Shown piece by piece: positions 8,770 to 16,816 of a stretch of 43,385 bases of DNA. The number at the start of each line of letters is the position of its first letter. Position 1 is the stretch's first letter. Both the position numbers and the translations under genes were made by a program. The stretch spans positions 1 through 43,385 of the forward strand of contig DATHAL010000020.1 in the NCBI GenBank assembly GCA_035296705.1, in the 5' to 3' direction. The notes beneath the pieces were generated by a model. The model was not told the DNA's origin and searched no databases. It saw nothing but the letters and a program-made list of their open reading frames with translations. This DNA is from WHSW01 sp035296705. GTDB taxonomy: Bacteria; Actinomycetota; Thermoleophilia; Solirubrobacterales; 70-9.

Positions 8770-9264
8770 TCAGCCCGTCTGAGCCGGTAACGATGAACTG
8801 TCGCGCGCGGGCCGGACGGAACCGGCCGAAGCGCCCTGCGCAATTTCCGGGTTCAGTCCGTCCGCGGCCGGCGCCGGCAGCGTGCCGAGGAACTGGAGGT
8901 AGGCGCCGCGGTCGAGTTCCGCGAGCCCCTCGAGGCAAAGCTCGCCGATCCGCTCCGCCGGCAGCTCCCCGCCGGCCACCTCGATCGCCACCGTTACACG
9001 CTCGACGAGCGCCTCCACGTCGTCGGCGCTCACCTGCCGCTTGTGAGTCGAGCGAAGGAGCGCGGCGCGGAGCTTCGTGCGATCGAAGCGCTGGCGCTTT
9101 CCGTCGCGCTTGCGGACCGCGAGCGCCGGACGCTCGCGGCGCTCGAAGGTCGTGAACCGGTGGCCGCAGGCCGGACATACGCGGCGCCGGCGCGTCGCGG
9201 CACCCGCGTCGGCGCGGCGGCTCTCGAGGACCCGCGTCGGCTGCTGACAAAGGGGACAATCCAC
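8770..9264 (-). CDS. nrdR: Transcriptional repressor NrdR
   Basis: Starting at GTG 9264 the protein is 164 residues and begins VDCPLCQQPTRVLESR. A zinc ribbon uses Cys3, Cys6, Cys30 and Cys33 (CPACGHRFTTFE), and an ATP-cone follows (VRKRDGKRQRFDRTKL, then DVEALVERV). The open frame runs another 73 codons upstream, but only as an antisense shadow of the hlyIII repeat. NrdR senses ATP/dATP through the cone and represses ribonucleotide reductase genes. It is upstream of and probably co-transcribed with nrdJ. I saw no clear NrdR-box pair (ACACNANATATNGNGT-like) upstream, so autoregulation is not shown here. Confidence 0.95.
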   Translation of the reverse strand: MDCPLCQQPTRVLESRRADAGAATRRRRVCPACGHRFTTFERRERPALAVRKRDGKRQRFDRTKLRAALLRSTHKRQVSADDVEALVERVTVAIEVAGGELPAERIGELCLEGLAELDRGAYLQFLGTLPAPAADGLNPEIAQGASAGSVRPARDSSSLPAQTG

Positions 9265-9364
9265 AACCCCTGATTCTACTACTGATGGCGTTCTCCTCCA
9301 TCGGCCTGGCGCTAGATGCAGCGTGCGCAGCCGGGTAACTTCGGCTCGTCTACGCTTTCGGTCG

Positions 9365-10192
9365 ATGTCCCCGCGCGATCGCTTCAACGAGGCCCGCGAC
9401 GCGGCGGTCGAGCGTGTGTCGGATGCCCGCGACGCCGCCGTGGAGCGGATGTCGGATGCCCGCGACGCCGCCGTCGACCGCATGGCCGAGGTGCGCGACG
9501 CGACCGCCGACCGGGTCGCCGACGCGCGGGCGGCCGCCGCGGAGCAATTCGCGAAGGTGAAGCCCCGGCTCCGCGGGGTCTCCCACGAGTACGCTTTCTA
9601 TGTCTCCCTGATCCTCGGCGCCGGGCTGATCGTGATCGCCAAGGGCGGCGAGGCGCGGCTCGCGGTCGCGATCTACGCGGTCAGCCTCTCGGCGCTCTTC
9701 GGGGTGAGCGCGCTCTACCACGTGCATGACTGGAAGCGACCGAGCGCGCGGCTGTGGATGCGGCGCCTCGACCACACGATGATCTTCTTTCTGATCGCCG
9801 GCACGGTGACGCCGTTCGCGCTGCTGGTGCTCGAGCCGCCGCTGTCCACCGCGCTTCTGATCGCGGTGTGGGCGGGGGCGGCGGCCGGGACGATCGTCGA
9901 GCTCGCCTGGGTCGATCACCCGAAGTGGGTGGCGGCGATCGTCTACATCGCGGTCGGGATGATCGGCGCGATCGGCTTCCCGGCGATCGTCGTCGAGGCC
10001 GGCGTCGTCGCAGGGATCCTGATCGCCGGCGGCGGCGCGCTCTATGCGACCGGCGCGATCATCTACGCGGCCCAGCGGCCGAACCCGCGCCCCGCCGTGT
10101 TCGGCTACCACGAGATCTTCCACGTGCTCGTGATCGCGGCCGCCGCCGCCCACTTCGCGGCGATCGCGCTGTTCGCGGTGCCGGCGAGCTAG
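9365..10192 (+). CDS. Hemolysin III / PAQR-family membrane protein with N-terminal hendecad stalk
   Basis: With ATG 9365 the protein is 275 residues. Residues about 10-64 are five 11-residue repeats (ARDAAVERVSD type) predicted to form a charged amphipathic helix. From about residue 68 onwards is the seven-helix HlyIII/YqfA domain. It has SALYHVHDW (His in helix 2), LDHTMIFFLIAGTVTPF and YHEIFHVL, the conserved metal-binding positions of PAQR proteins. The family is proposed to have metal-dependent hydrolase activity in the membrane; the cellular role is unclear. The N-terminal stalk is absent from standard YqfA. The gene is divergent from nrdR. A start at 9323 is possible but adds only basic residues. 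Confidence 0.88.
   Translation: MSPRDRFNEARDAAVERVSDARDAAVERMSDARDAAVDRMAEVRDATADRVADARAAAAEQFAKVKPRLRGVSHEYAFYVSLILGAGLIVIAKGGEARLAVAIYAVSLSALFGVSALYHVHDWKRPSARLWMRRLDHTMIFFLIAGTVTPFALLVLEPPLSTALLIAVWAGAAAGTIVELAWVDHPKWVAAIVYIAVGMIGAIGFPAIVVEAGVVAGILIAGGGALYATGAIIYAAQRPNPRPAVFGYHEIFHVLVIAAAAAHFAAIALFAVPAS
9392..9556 (+). repeat. Five tandem 33-bp repeats coding for 11-residue units
   Basis: Units begin at 9392, 9425, 9458, 9491 and 9524. Units 1-3 are nearly identical at the DNA level (GCCCGCGACGCSGCSGTSG core); units 4 and 5 have drifted. They encode ARDAAVERVSD, ARDAAVERMSD, ARDAAVDRMAE, VRDATADRVAD and ARAAAAEQFAK. This is the 11-mer periodicity of right-handed coiled coils and LEA-like helices. 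The near identity of the first three suggests recent expansion by slippage or unequal recombination. Confidence 0.9.
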
Positions 10193-10225
10193 CGCGGGCA
10201 GCATCGCCTGGGCCGCCTGCGCGCT
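10191..10225 (+). terminator. Stem-loop after the hemolysin-III gene
   Basis: AGCGCG..CAG pairs with CTG..CGCGCT, starting within the stop codon at 10190-10192. There is no T-tract. It may end the transcript; the evidence is structural only. The remainder up to 10335 contains no recognisable gene. Confidence 0.35.
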
Positions 10226-10379
10226 ACGGGCGCTCCACGACGGCGGCGGTCACAAGATCGCGGTCGGCGAGCTGGCTGCGCACGATGCGCAGGTGGCGCG
10301 TCGCGAGCGGGGGCGCGCTGGTAGGTTCGCGCCCAATGGAGGAGGGGACGTCGATGGCCGTTGAGACGGGAGGCGTTCG

Positions 10380-11501
10380 CTGCGGGCCGGAGTGATCGGG
10401 GCCGGATTCATTGGCCGCGTGCACGCGCGCTCAGTTCGCGTCGCCGGGGCGCGGCTCGCGGGCGTCGCAGCGTCGTCCGCCGAGCGCTCGGAACTGGCGC
10501 GCCACGAGCTCGGAGCTGAGCGGGGCTTCGCGAGCGCCGAGGAGCTGATCGCCGACGACGGCATCGACGTCGTCCACATCTGCACGCCGAACCACCTTCA
10601 CCTGCCGCTCGCGCTTGACGCGCTCGAGGCCGGCAAGCACCTGGTGTGCGAGAAGCCGATCGCGCTCGACGCCCAGGGCGCCGCGCGGCTCGCCGCCGCG
10701 GGCCGCACCTCGGGACGGATCGCGACGGTGCCATTCGCCTACCGCTACTACCCGACGGTCCGCGAGGCGCGCGCCCGGGTGCGCTCAGGCAATCTCGGCG
10801 AGCTCCAGCTGATCTACGGCGGCTACCTCCAGGACTGGCTGCTCCAGCCGAGCGACGACAACTGGCGTGTCGACGCGGGGCTCGGCGGCTCCTCGCGTGC
10901 CTTCGCCGACATCGGCTCGCACTGGTGCGACCTCATCGAGTTCGTCTCCGGGCAGCGGATCGCCCGGGTCACGGCGCGGACTCGCGTGACGCACGCCGAG
11001 CGCTCGCGTTCCGGCGCACGCTCATTCGATCGCGCGGCCGGCGACGGAGGCGAGCGCAGGGCGGTCGAGACGGAGGACCTGGCGACCGTCCTGTTCGAGA
11101 CCGATGGCGGCGTCACCGGGACGCTGGTCGTCTCCCAGGTCTCGGCCGGCCGCAAGAACCAGCTCTGGTTCGAGGTCGGCGGGAGCGCCGCGGCGGTCGC
11201 CTTCGATCAGGAGCGCCCGGAGACGCTGTGGGTCGGCCGGCGTTCGGGGACCGAGGCGGTGCCCCGCGGCTTCGGGACGCTCGCCTCCGAGGCCGAGGCC
11301 TACGTGACGCTGCCGGGCGGGCATCCGCAGGGCTACCACGACTGCTTCGACGCGTTCGTCGCCGAGACCTACGCCGCGATCGGCACCGGCGAGCCGGTCG
11401 ACGGGCTGCCGACGCTCACCGACGGCGAGCGCACCGCGCGCCTCACCGAGGCGGTCCTCGAGTCCGCCCGTACTCGCGGCTGGGTGGAGGTGGCGGCGTG
11501 A
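10380..11501 (+). CDS. Gfo/Idh/MocA-family oxidoreductase
   Basis: An NAD(P)-dependent dehydrogenase of the Gfo/Idh/MocA family, which acts on sugars, inositols and related polyols. It has a Rossmann start RAGVIGAGFIGRVHA, the cofactor/substrate-loop signature CEKPIALD (the EKP motif), and the C-terminal domain containing GGSSRAFADIGSHWCDL with its catalytic-region His. The first conventional start, GTG 10392, would truncate the first beta-strand. An ideal Shine-Dalgarno (GGGAGG, 10368-10373) instead lies 6 bases before a CTG at 10380, giving MRAGVIGAGFIG and a 373-residue protein. I therefore favour a CTG start, with GTG 10392 (369 residues) as the alternative. GTG 10392 overlaps the TGA of a 19-codon upstream frame beginning at ATG 10336. 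Its own stop overlaps the next start (GTGA). Confidence 0.87.
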   Translation: MRAGVIGAGFIGRVHARSVRVAGARLAGVAASSAERSELARHELGAERGFASAEELIADDGIDVVHICTPNHLHLPLALDALEAGKHLVCEKPIALDAQGAARLAAAGRTSGRIATVPFAYRYYPTVREARARVRSGNLGELQLIYGGYLQDWLLQPSDDNWRVDAGLGGSSRAFADIGSHWCDLIEFVSGQRIARVTARTRVTHAERSRSGARSFDRAAGDGGERRAVETEDLATVLFETDGGVTGTLVVSQVSAGRKNQLWFEVGGSAAAVAFDQERPETLWVGRRSGTEAVPRGFGTLASEAEAYVTLPGGHPQGYHDCFDAFVAETYAAIGTGEPVDGLPTLTDGERTARLTEAVLESARTRGWVEVAA

Positions 11502-11601
11502 AGCTCGGGGTGCTCACGGCCTGCATGCCGGACCGCTCACTCGAGGAGACCGCGGCGTGGCGGGCGAACTCGACCAGTACGAGCAGTACGCGTTCAACTA
11601 G
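11498..11601 (+). pseudogene. Remnant of a TIM-barrel sugar isomerase-like gene (internal deletion)
   Basis: A GTG at 11498 overlaps the stop of the Gfo/Idh gene and opens a frame reading VKLGVLTACMPDRSLEETAAW. This is the typical first strand and helix of xylose-isomerase-like TIM-barrel (sugar phosphate isomerase/epimerase) proteins, which often sit beside Gfo/Idh/MocA genes. After about 20 residues the similarity ends. In a different frame, a C-terminus-like GELDQYEQYAFN runs to TAG 11599-11601. The simplest reading is an out-of-frame internal deletion of most of the gene near 11555. The N-terminal identification is fairly good; the assignment of the tail to the same gene is weaker. Confidence 0.5.
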
Positions 11602-11628
11602 GGACGCGGCACCTCCTCTCGCATCGGT

Positions 11629-11662
11629 CCCGCCGGGCGCACGCAGTCGCGCGCCCGGCGGG
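11629..11662. terminator. Strong bidirectional stem-loop
   Basis: CCCGCCGGGCGC pairs perfectly with GCGCCCGGCGGG (12 bp) around a 10-base loop. It sits between the plus-strand Gfo/Idh cluster and the minus-strand methyltransferase that stops at 11675. Position and strength fit a shared terminator, although a T-tract is missing. Confidence 0.7.
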
Positions 11663-11674
11663 TGCCGGTGTCCG

Positions 11675-12505
11675 CTAGCGGCGGCCGACGACGAGCAGGT
11701 ACTCGCTCTCGAGGTAGACGCTGCCGTCCGTCGCGCGGTTGAGCGACTCATAGAGCTCGCGCAGCTCGGCCCGGCATCGCTCCCAGGTGCCGTCGGCGAT
11801 GAGCTTGTCGCGCGTCTTGATCGTCGGGCCATAGCGCTCCTCGAAGAACGCCATGTACTCGTCGATCGAGTCGAACACGAACGGGTTCGTGCCGCGCTCG
11901 AACTCGAGCTCCACGCCGGTGCCCTCGAACAGCTCGCTCACGTGCTCCTCGCTGCCCCAGAGCGGCGGCGCCGAGGCGAACGGCGGCGGCGCCGGCAGGT
12001 AGCGCGAGAGGATCGCGAACATCTGGCCGATCAGGCCCTCCGGCGTCCAGTTGACGAGGCCGATCGCGCCGCCGGGGCGGCAGACGCGGGCGAGCTCCTG
12101 CGCCGTGCGGCGATGCCGCGGCGCGAACTCGACGCCGAACACCGAGAGCACCCGGTCGAACGACTCGTCCGCGAACGGAAGCTCCTCTGCGTCGCCCGCT
12201 ACGAGGTCGATCTCGACGCCCTGCGCCGCGGCGCGGCGCGCGGCGACCTCGAGCAGCTCCGGCACGAGGTCGAGCCCCGTGACCTCGGCGCCGGCTGCGG
12301 CCGCCCGCAGCGCCACGTTGCCACTGCCGGTGGCGACGTCGAGCACGCGCTGTCCGGGCTCGATGCCGATCGTGGCGAGTAGGTGGGTGGGCGGCACGGC
12401 CTCGATGTGCTCGGCGATCGCGGGGTAATCGCCTGCGGCCCAGGTCGCCCGGTGGACGTCCTTGAGCGCCGCGACGGCTGTCTCTTCGTTGGTGGTGGTG
12501 GTCAA
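11675..12505 (-). CDS. SAM-dependent class I methyltransferase
   Basis: A 276-residue methyltransferase of the UbiE/COQ5-like class I type. Motif I is VLDVATGSGNVAL, motif II follows in VTGLDLVPELLEVA, the acidic post-II region is AGDAEELPFADESFDRVLSVFG, and RVCRPGGAIGLVNW is the post-III segment. The substrate is unknown. I choose TTG 12505 as start because AGGAG lies 7 bases upstream and the preceding in-frame residues are low-complexity; the frame is open to 12610. It is the last gene of a minus-strand run that includes a LuxR regulator directly upstream (130 bases). Confidence 0.85.
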   Translation of the reverse strand: MTTTTNEETAVAALKDVHRATWAAGDYPAIAEHIEAVPPTHLLATIGIEPGQRVLDVATGSGNVALRAAAAGAEVTGLDLVPELLEVAARRAAAQGVEIDLVAGDAEELPFADESFDRVLSVFGVEFAPRHRRTAQELARVCRPGGAIGLVNWTPEGLIGQMFAILSRYLPAPPPFASAPPLWGSEEHVSELFEGTGVELEFERGTNPFVFDSIDEYMAFFEERYGPTIKTRDKLIADGTWERCRAELRELYESLNRATDGSVYLESEYLLVVGRR

Positions 12506-12635
12506 CGTGGTCTCCTCTCGAGTGGGATTGCGAAGGGGATCCTCGTCGCCGAAGCCGCGCGCGACTTCGCCTTTCGCGGTCATTTCCGCGAGATGGCCCG
12601 TTCGGGCCATGAGCGCCCGAAAGTCCGCGCTCGGG

Positions 12636-14262
12636 CTAGATCAGCCCGTCGCGTGCGGCCTGCGCCGCCGCGGCCGCGCGGGACGGCTGGCGCAGCTTGG
12701 TGCGGATGTTGGCGACGTGCCGGTGCACGGTGTGCGGGCTGAGGAAGAGCCGCTCGGCGATCTCGCCGTCGCTGAGCCCGTCGGCGATGAAGCGCAGCAC
12801 CTCGACCTCGCGGGCGCTGAGCTCGCCTGCGCCAGCACCGCTGGCCCGAGCGAGCGGGCGGTCGATCGCATCCGGCTCGAGCGCGGAACCGAGTTTCGCG
12901 AGCGTCTCGGCGGCGCGCTCGAGCTCCCGCGACGCGTCCTGCGAGCGGCCGTTCGCCTCGAGGTTGCGGGCGAGGGCCACGCGCGCGCGGGCCGACTCGA
13001 ACGGCATCCCCGAGGCGTCCCAACCGTCGAGCGCGTCCTCGAGCGCGGGGCGCGCCTCGTCGGAGGCCGGATCTGCGGAGATCCCCTTCGCGAACGCGGC
13101 CGCGGCGCGTGCGGGCGTGGTCGAGGCGAGCGCCGCGAGCATCTCGGTGTTCCGCTGGGCGGCCTCGCGCTCGCCGGCGGCGACGTGCACTCGGGCGGCG
13201 AGCTCGAGGCCGGGCAGGTCGGCGGCGACCACCGCCTCCGGCAGGCGTCGCCGACGGCGGTCCAGGAACTCGGCTGCGGCCCGGACGTCGCCACGGTCCC
13301 ACGCAAGCTCGGCGAGGCATAGCTGCGCGGCGAGATCGGAGGAGTGGCGAAGGCAGATTGCCTGCGCCTCCTCCGCGCGGCCCTGGCGACGGCGGATCTC
13401 CGCCAGCGCGAGCTCCGCCTCCGGCATCCCTCCGGGCGCAGCGGTGGCGAAGTCGGCGGTCGCGTCGGCGAGCTCGCGCTCGGCGTCGCTCCACGCGCCG
13501 CGCACAGTGAGCACGTTCGCGTAGTGCGTGCGGCAGAACCCGAAGAGCTGGCGGTTGGAGATCTCCTCGGCGCGCTCGCGGACGGTCCTGCACCACTGGT
13601 CGGCGCGCTCGACGTCGCGCACGCGCTCGCAGGCGTAGATCAGATAGCACCAAATCAGCGGACATCGTCACGGAGGCGACCTCGCCCGCCATCGCCGCGG
13701 CTGCGGCCTCGTCGAGCTCACGCATGCCGCCATCGATGTCGCCGAGGGCCACCATCGCCTGGCCGCGCATCGCGCGCGCGACGTGCTCGAGGTCCTCCTC
13801 CGGGTGGGCGCATCCGATCTCGATCGCGATGTCGGCGGCGGCCAGCGCTCCGACAGCGTCGCCGGAACTGAACTTGATCTCGCCCTCCTGATGCGCGAGC
13901 CACCCGCGCTCGGGCACGTCGTCGAGGCCCTCGAGCAGCGTCCGGGCGCGCGCGTGCCAGCCCGCGGCGACCGCGCTGTCCGGCCGCATCAAGCGCGCGT
14001 CGTTGGCGATGCGAATCGCGACGCGCGCGGCCCGCGCCCGGTCGCCACGGTCGCGGTAGAGGCGGTAGGCGGCCTCGCGCGCGGACTGGCAGAGCTCGGC
14101 GTCGAGATCCCAGCGCGCGGCTTCGGCAAGTCCCGCGAGCGCCTCGGGCGACTCCTCGATCTCGAGCGCCCGCTCGAACCGCCCCCGCGCTTCGGCGTAG
14201 CGCCCCGCGTTGAGCGCGGCGGCTCCCTCGCCGATCAGCTCCGCGGTCCCTGCGTCGCCCAT
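12636..14262 (-). pseudogene. LuxR-family regulator with TPR-like region, split by a frameshift
   Basis: From ATG 14262 the first frame encodes a helical repeat region (NAGRYAEARGRFERALEIEE and similar, typical of the TPR-like part of this class). At about 13640-13667 it loses similarity, while the next frame resumes IWCYLIYACERVRDVERADQWC, a characteristic segment of the same class. That frame ends in a GerE/LuxR winged HTH: ELSAREVEVLRFIADGLSDG, then LSPHTVHRHVANIRTKL. The two frames differ by one base; the second frame has a stop (13668-13670) just upstream, which brackets the indel. Joined, the protein would be about 540 residues, without an ATP-binding module. Loss of the HTH would abolish DNA binding, unless the indel is a sequencing error. 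It starts 11 bases after yceH ends. Confidence 0.8.
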
Positions 14263-14273
14263 CACCGACAAAT

Positions 14274-14921
14274 CTACGCCCCCAGATCCCGGCGCAACGC
14301 GTCGAGCTTCGAGCGCAGCTCGCCAAGCTCGCGCTCCATGCGCTCGAGCCGCTCCGCGAGCGGCCCCTCTTCCGGCGGCGCAGCACCCTTCGGCACCGAG
14401 CTCGTGAGCGGCGCGAGCGGCGCCTCCTCCTCCCGCGCGCGGCCGCCGAGGCGGTGCTCGTGGCGCTCCTGCTTCTCGCCCGGGCGGCGAGGCAGGCGGG
14501 CCACCAGGTCGCGCTCGATCAGCCCGTCGAGCGTCGCGCGGAGCTCGCTCGCGTCGGCGAACCGGTGCAGGCGCTCGGTCCGCTGCTTCAGCTCCCCCGG
14601 GGTCTGCGGCCCGCGCAGCATCAGGACCGCGAGGAGCGCGAGCTCGGGATCGCCGAGGTCAAGCGCCTGATCGAGCAGGTGCCGGTACTTCGCCGCGCGG
14701 CTGCCCGCGCCGCTCGCCACCCGCGCCCAGCGCCGGTCGGAGAGCCTGCGCAGCCCGGTGCGGATCGTCGCCTCGTCGTAGTCGACGACCGGGTCGCGGT
14801 TCGTCGCCTGGTTGCAGGCAAGCCGCAGGGCGTTGAGCGTCAGGGGGTAGGCGTCGGGCGTCGTGCGCTGCTTTTCGAGCAGGCACCCCAGGACCCTGAT
14901 CTCGACCGCGTCCGGTTCCAC
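14274..14921 (-). CDS. yceH: YceH-family protein (DUF480/UPF0502)
   Basis: A 215-residue YceH protein: VEIRVLGCLLEKQRTTPDAYPLTLNAL at the N-terminus, then CNQATNRDPVVDYDE and LMLRGPQTPGELKQRTERLHRF. These motifs are near-invariant in the family. It consists of two winged-helix domains. The C-terminal 30 residues (ERLERMERELGELRSKLDA) form a short coiled coil, as is common. The biochemical function of YceH is unsettled. It is between an aldo/keto reductase (30 bases upstream) and the LuxR-type gene. Confidence 0.93.
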   Translation of the reverse strand: MEPDAVEIRVLGCLLEKQRTTPDAYPLTLNALRLACNQATNRDPVVDYDEATIRTGLRRLSDRRWARVASGAGSRAAKYRHLLDQALDLGDPELALLAVLMLRGPQTPGELKQRTERLHRFADASELRATLDGLIERDLVARLPRRPGEKQERHEHRLGGRAREEEAPLAPLTSSVPKGAAPPEEGPLAERLERMERELGELRSKLDALRRDLGA

Positions 14922-14951
14922 GAACGCGACGCTAACGCGCGGGATTCGCGC

Positions 14952-15944
14952 TCAGCGGCGCTTGACGCCCTCGCGCGCGAATGGCGCCAGCCGCTGTCCG
15001 GTGACAGCGATTCCCTCGAGCGCCTCGTCGATTGCCTCGAGCGTGTCACTGGAGAGCTCGATCCCGGACGCCGCGGCGTTCGAGTGCACCTGCTCCGGGC
15101 GGGAGGCTCCGATGATCGCCGAGGCGACCTCGTCGCGGCGGAGGATCCAGGCCAGTGCCATCTCAACCATCGTCAGCCCCGCCTCGTCGGCGATCGGGTG
15201 CAGCCGCTGCACCGCCTCGAGGACGTTGTCGTCCATATATGGGCCGATCGAGACGCTCATCTCATCGCTCGCGGCGCGGGAGTCCTCGGGGTGCGGCTCG
15301 CCGGGCCGGTACTTACCCGTGAGCACGCCCTGGGCGAGCGGCGACCAGACGATCTGCGAGATGCCGTTCTCGGCGCAGAGCCCGAAGACCTCGGCCTCGG
15401 GGACGCGCCAGATCATGTTGTACTGCGGCTGCGAGGAAACGAACTTGCGGGCTGCTGGCACCTCGAGACCGGCCTTGATCTGCTCCGGCGTCCACTCGCT
15501 GAACCCGATCTCGCGCGCCTTCCCCGCCTCGACCGCGGCCGTCAGCGCCCCCATCGTCTCCTCGATCGGGGTCTCCGTGTCGAACCGGTGGCACTGGTAG
15601 AGGTCGACGTAGTCGGTCCGCAGCCGCTCCAGCGAGGCGTCGAGTTGCTTGGAGATCTGCCCGGCCGAGAGCCCGCGGTCCTCCTGGGACATCGGGAAGT
15701 AGACCTTCGTCGCCAACACGTAGGAGTCGCGCGGGTAATCGGCGAGGATCTCGCCCCAGGCCTCCTCCGCGACGCCGCTTCCGTAGACGTTCGCAGTATC
15801 GAAGAAGTTGATCCCGGCCTGAAACGCCGCCCGGGTGCACGCCTCCGTGTGCTCGCGCTCGACGCCGCCCGAGTAGGTGAGCCAGGAGCCCAGCGAGATC
15901 TCGGATACCTCGATGTCGCTGTCTCCGAGCCGCCTCAGTCGCAC
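14952..15944 (-). CDS. Aldo/keto reductase
   Basis: A 330-residue AKR, an (alpha/beta)8 NADPH-dependent carbonyl reductase of the potassium-channel-beta/YghZ-like branch. The catalytic tetrad is visible: Asp49 and Tyr54 in FFDTANVYGSG, Lys80 in LATKVYF and His119 in LYQCHRFD. NADP-binding segments are WSPLAQGVLTGKY and IIGASRPEQVHSN. The substrate is unknown. It starts 24 bases after the small zinc-ribbon gene and is followed by yceH after 30 bases, which suggests a five- or six-gene minus-strand operon. Confidence 0.93.
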   Translation of the reverse strand: MRLRRLGDSDIEVSEISLGSWLTYSGGVEREHTEACTRAAFQAGINFFDTANVYGSGVAEEAWGEILADYPRDSYVLATKVYFPMSQEDRGLSAGQISKQLDASLERLRTDYVDLYQCHRFDTETPIEETMGALTAAVEAGKAREIGFSEWTPEQIKAGLEVPAARKFVSSQPQYNMIWRVPEAEVFGLCAENGISQIVWSPLAQGVLTGKYRPGEPHPEDSRAASDEMSVSIGPYMDDNVLEAVQRLHPIADEAGLTMVEMALAWILRRDEVASAIIGASRPEQVHSNAAASGIELSSDTLEAIDEALEGIAVTGQRLAPFAREGVKRR

Positions 15945-15968
15945 GCCGACCCACCCTACCCGGGCGAC

Positions 15969-16136
15969 CTAGTTGATGAACTCGTAGCCGCAGGTGGGGC
16001 AGCGGCGGCGGCCGAGCTCGACCATGCCCCCGCAGAGGTGGCACTTGCGCATCGGCGTATGGCGCCAGATCCGCACGGCGATCGAGAGCGCGATCAGGAG
16101 GGTCGCGATCGTGAGGTAGATCGCGAGCGGACCCAT
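15969..16136 (-). CDS. 55-residue membrane peptide with zinc ribbon
   Basis: A small open frame from ATG 16136: MGPLAIYLTIATLLIALSIA forms one membrane helix (residues 3-23), followed by a basic linker and a C4 zinc ribbon, KCHLCGGMVE...RCPTCGYEFIN (Cys32, 35, 46, 49). It ends in FIN. It starts 8 bases after the precorrin-2 dehydrogenase stop and ends 24 bases before the aldo/keto reductase start, all on one strand. The good TM/zinc-ribbon architecture and tight spacing make it a real gene. Its function is unknown; membrane-anchored zinc ribbons are often adaptors or metal sensors. Confidence 0.8.
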   Translation of the reverse strand: MGPLAIYLTIATLLIALSIAVRIWRHTPMRKCHLCGGMVELGRRRCPTCGYEFIN

Positions 16137-16144
16137 CGCGGAGC

Positions 16145-16816
16145 TCAGCCGCCGGGGGCGAGCGTCGCGGCGTGGGCGTCCTTAGCGGACTCGATCAGCT
16201 CCAGGAGCTCGCGCTCGCGGCCGGCCTGGATGAGCTCGATCGGGTCGGGGTCGCCGTTCACGATGCCCTCGAAGAACTCCTTGCGGTCCCGGTAGGTGGG
16301 CAGGGTCGCCTTCGCCCAGCCGCGGGCGTCGTTGAGGATCACGGCGAGGCGTGCGTAAGGCTCGCCATACGCCGCCGCGATCTCGCGCTTCATCCGCTTC
16401 GCGAGCGCCGGCGAGGCACCGGCGGTCGAGATCGCGATCGCGAGCGGTCCGGTGCGGACGATCGCCGGGAGGATGAAGTTGCAGAGCGAGGGGACGTCGA
16501 CGACGTTGACCAGCATCGTCCGGCGCTCGGCGCCGTCGTAGACAGCGATGTTGACGTCCGTGTCCGCGGTCGCGGCGATCGCCAGGAACTTGCCGTCGAG
16601 GTCGGAGTCGCGGTACTCGCGTCGGTCCCAGGTGATCGAGCCCTCCGCGGCCAGCTCGGCCAGCTCCGGCACCGCCTCTGGCGCGACCAGCGTCACCCGG
16701 CCGTCGCAGGCGAGTAGGCCCTCTACCTTCTCGAGCCCGACCTCGCCGCCGCCGACCACGAGGCAGTTGCGGCCCGTGAGCCGCAGGCAGGCGAGGTAGA
16801 ACGGCGTCTCGAGCAT
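16145..16816 (-). CDS. Precorrin-2 dehydrogenase (CysG N-terminal-like)
   Basis: The core starts MLETPFYLACLRLTGRNCLVVGGGEVGLEKVEGL, the NAD-binding Rossmann start of the siroheme synthase N-terminal family (CysG-N/Met8/SirC). It oxidises precorrin-2 to sirohydrochlorin and may also insert iron. ITWDRREY, NIAVYDGAERR, LVNVVDVPSLCNF and ISTAGASPALAKRMK are family motifs. ATG 16816 gives 223 residues. An in-frame ATG at 16897 would add 27 residues with four cysteines (CVCQFQRGICDQSC). No clear ribosome site precedes either. It is divergent from topA. The siroheme product would serve sulfite or nitrite reductase. Confidence 0.85.
   Translation of the reverse strand: MLETPFYLACLRLTGRNCLVVGGGEVGLEKVEGLLACDGRVTLVAPEAVPELAELAAEGSITWDRREYRDSDLDGKFLAIAATADTDVNIAVYDGAERRTMLVNVVDVPSLCNFILPAIVRTGPLAIAISTAGASPALAKRMKREIAAAYGEPYARLAVILNDARGWAKATLPTYRDRKEFFEGIVNGDPDPIELIQAGRERELLELIESAKDAHAATLAPGG

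Noticed and set aside
8735..9364. A cobalamin riboswitch or NrdR boxes for the RNR operon
   Set aside because: The spaces before nrdJ (35 bp) and nrdR (100 bp) contain neither a B12-box-like sequence nor paired ACAC-type boxes that I can see.
9265..9483. An N-terminal extension of NrdR with TAASRASD-type repeats
   Set aside because: It mirrors the plus-strand hendecad repeats; NrdR normally begins at its zinc ribbon, as at GTG 9264.
10224..10424. A 66-codon minus-strand frame before the Gfo/Idh gene
   Set aside because: No ribosome site, motif or plausible composition, and it overlaps the start region of a real gene.
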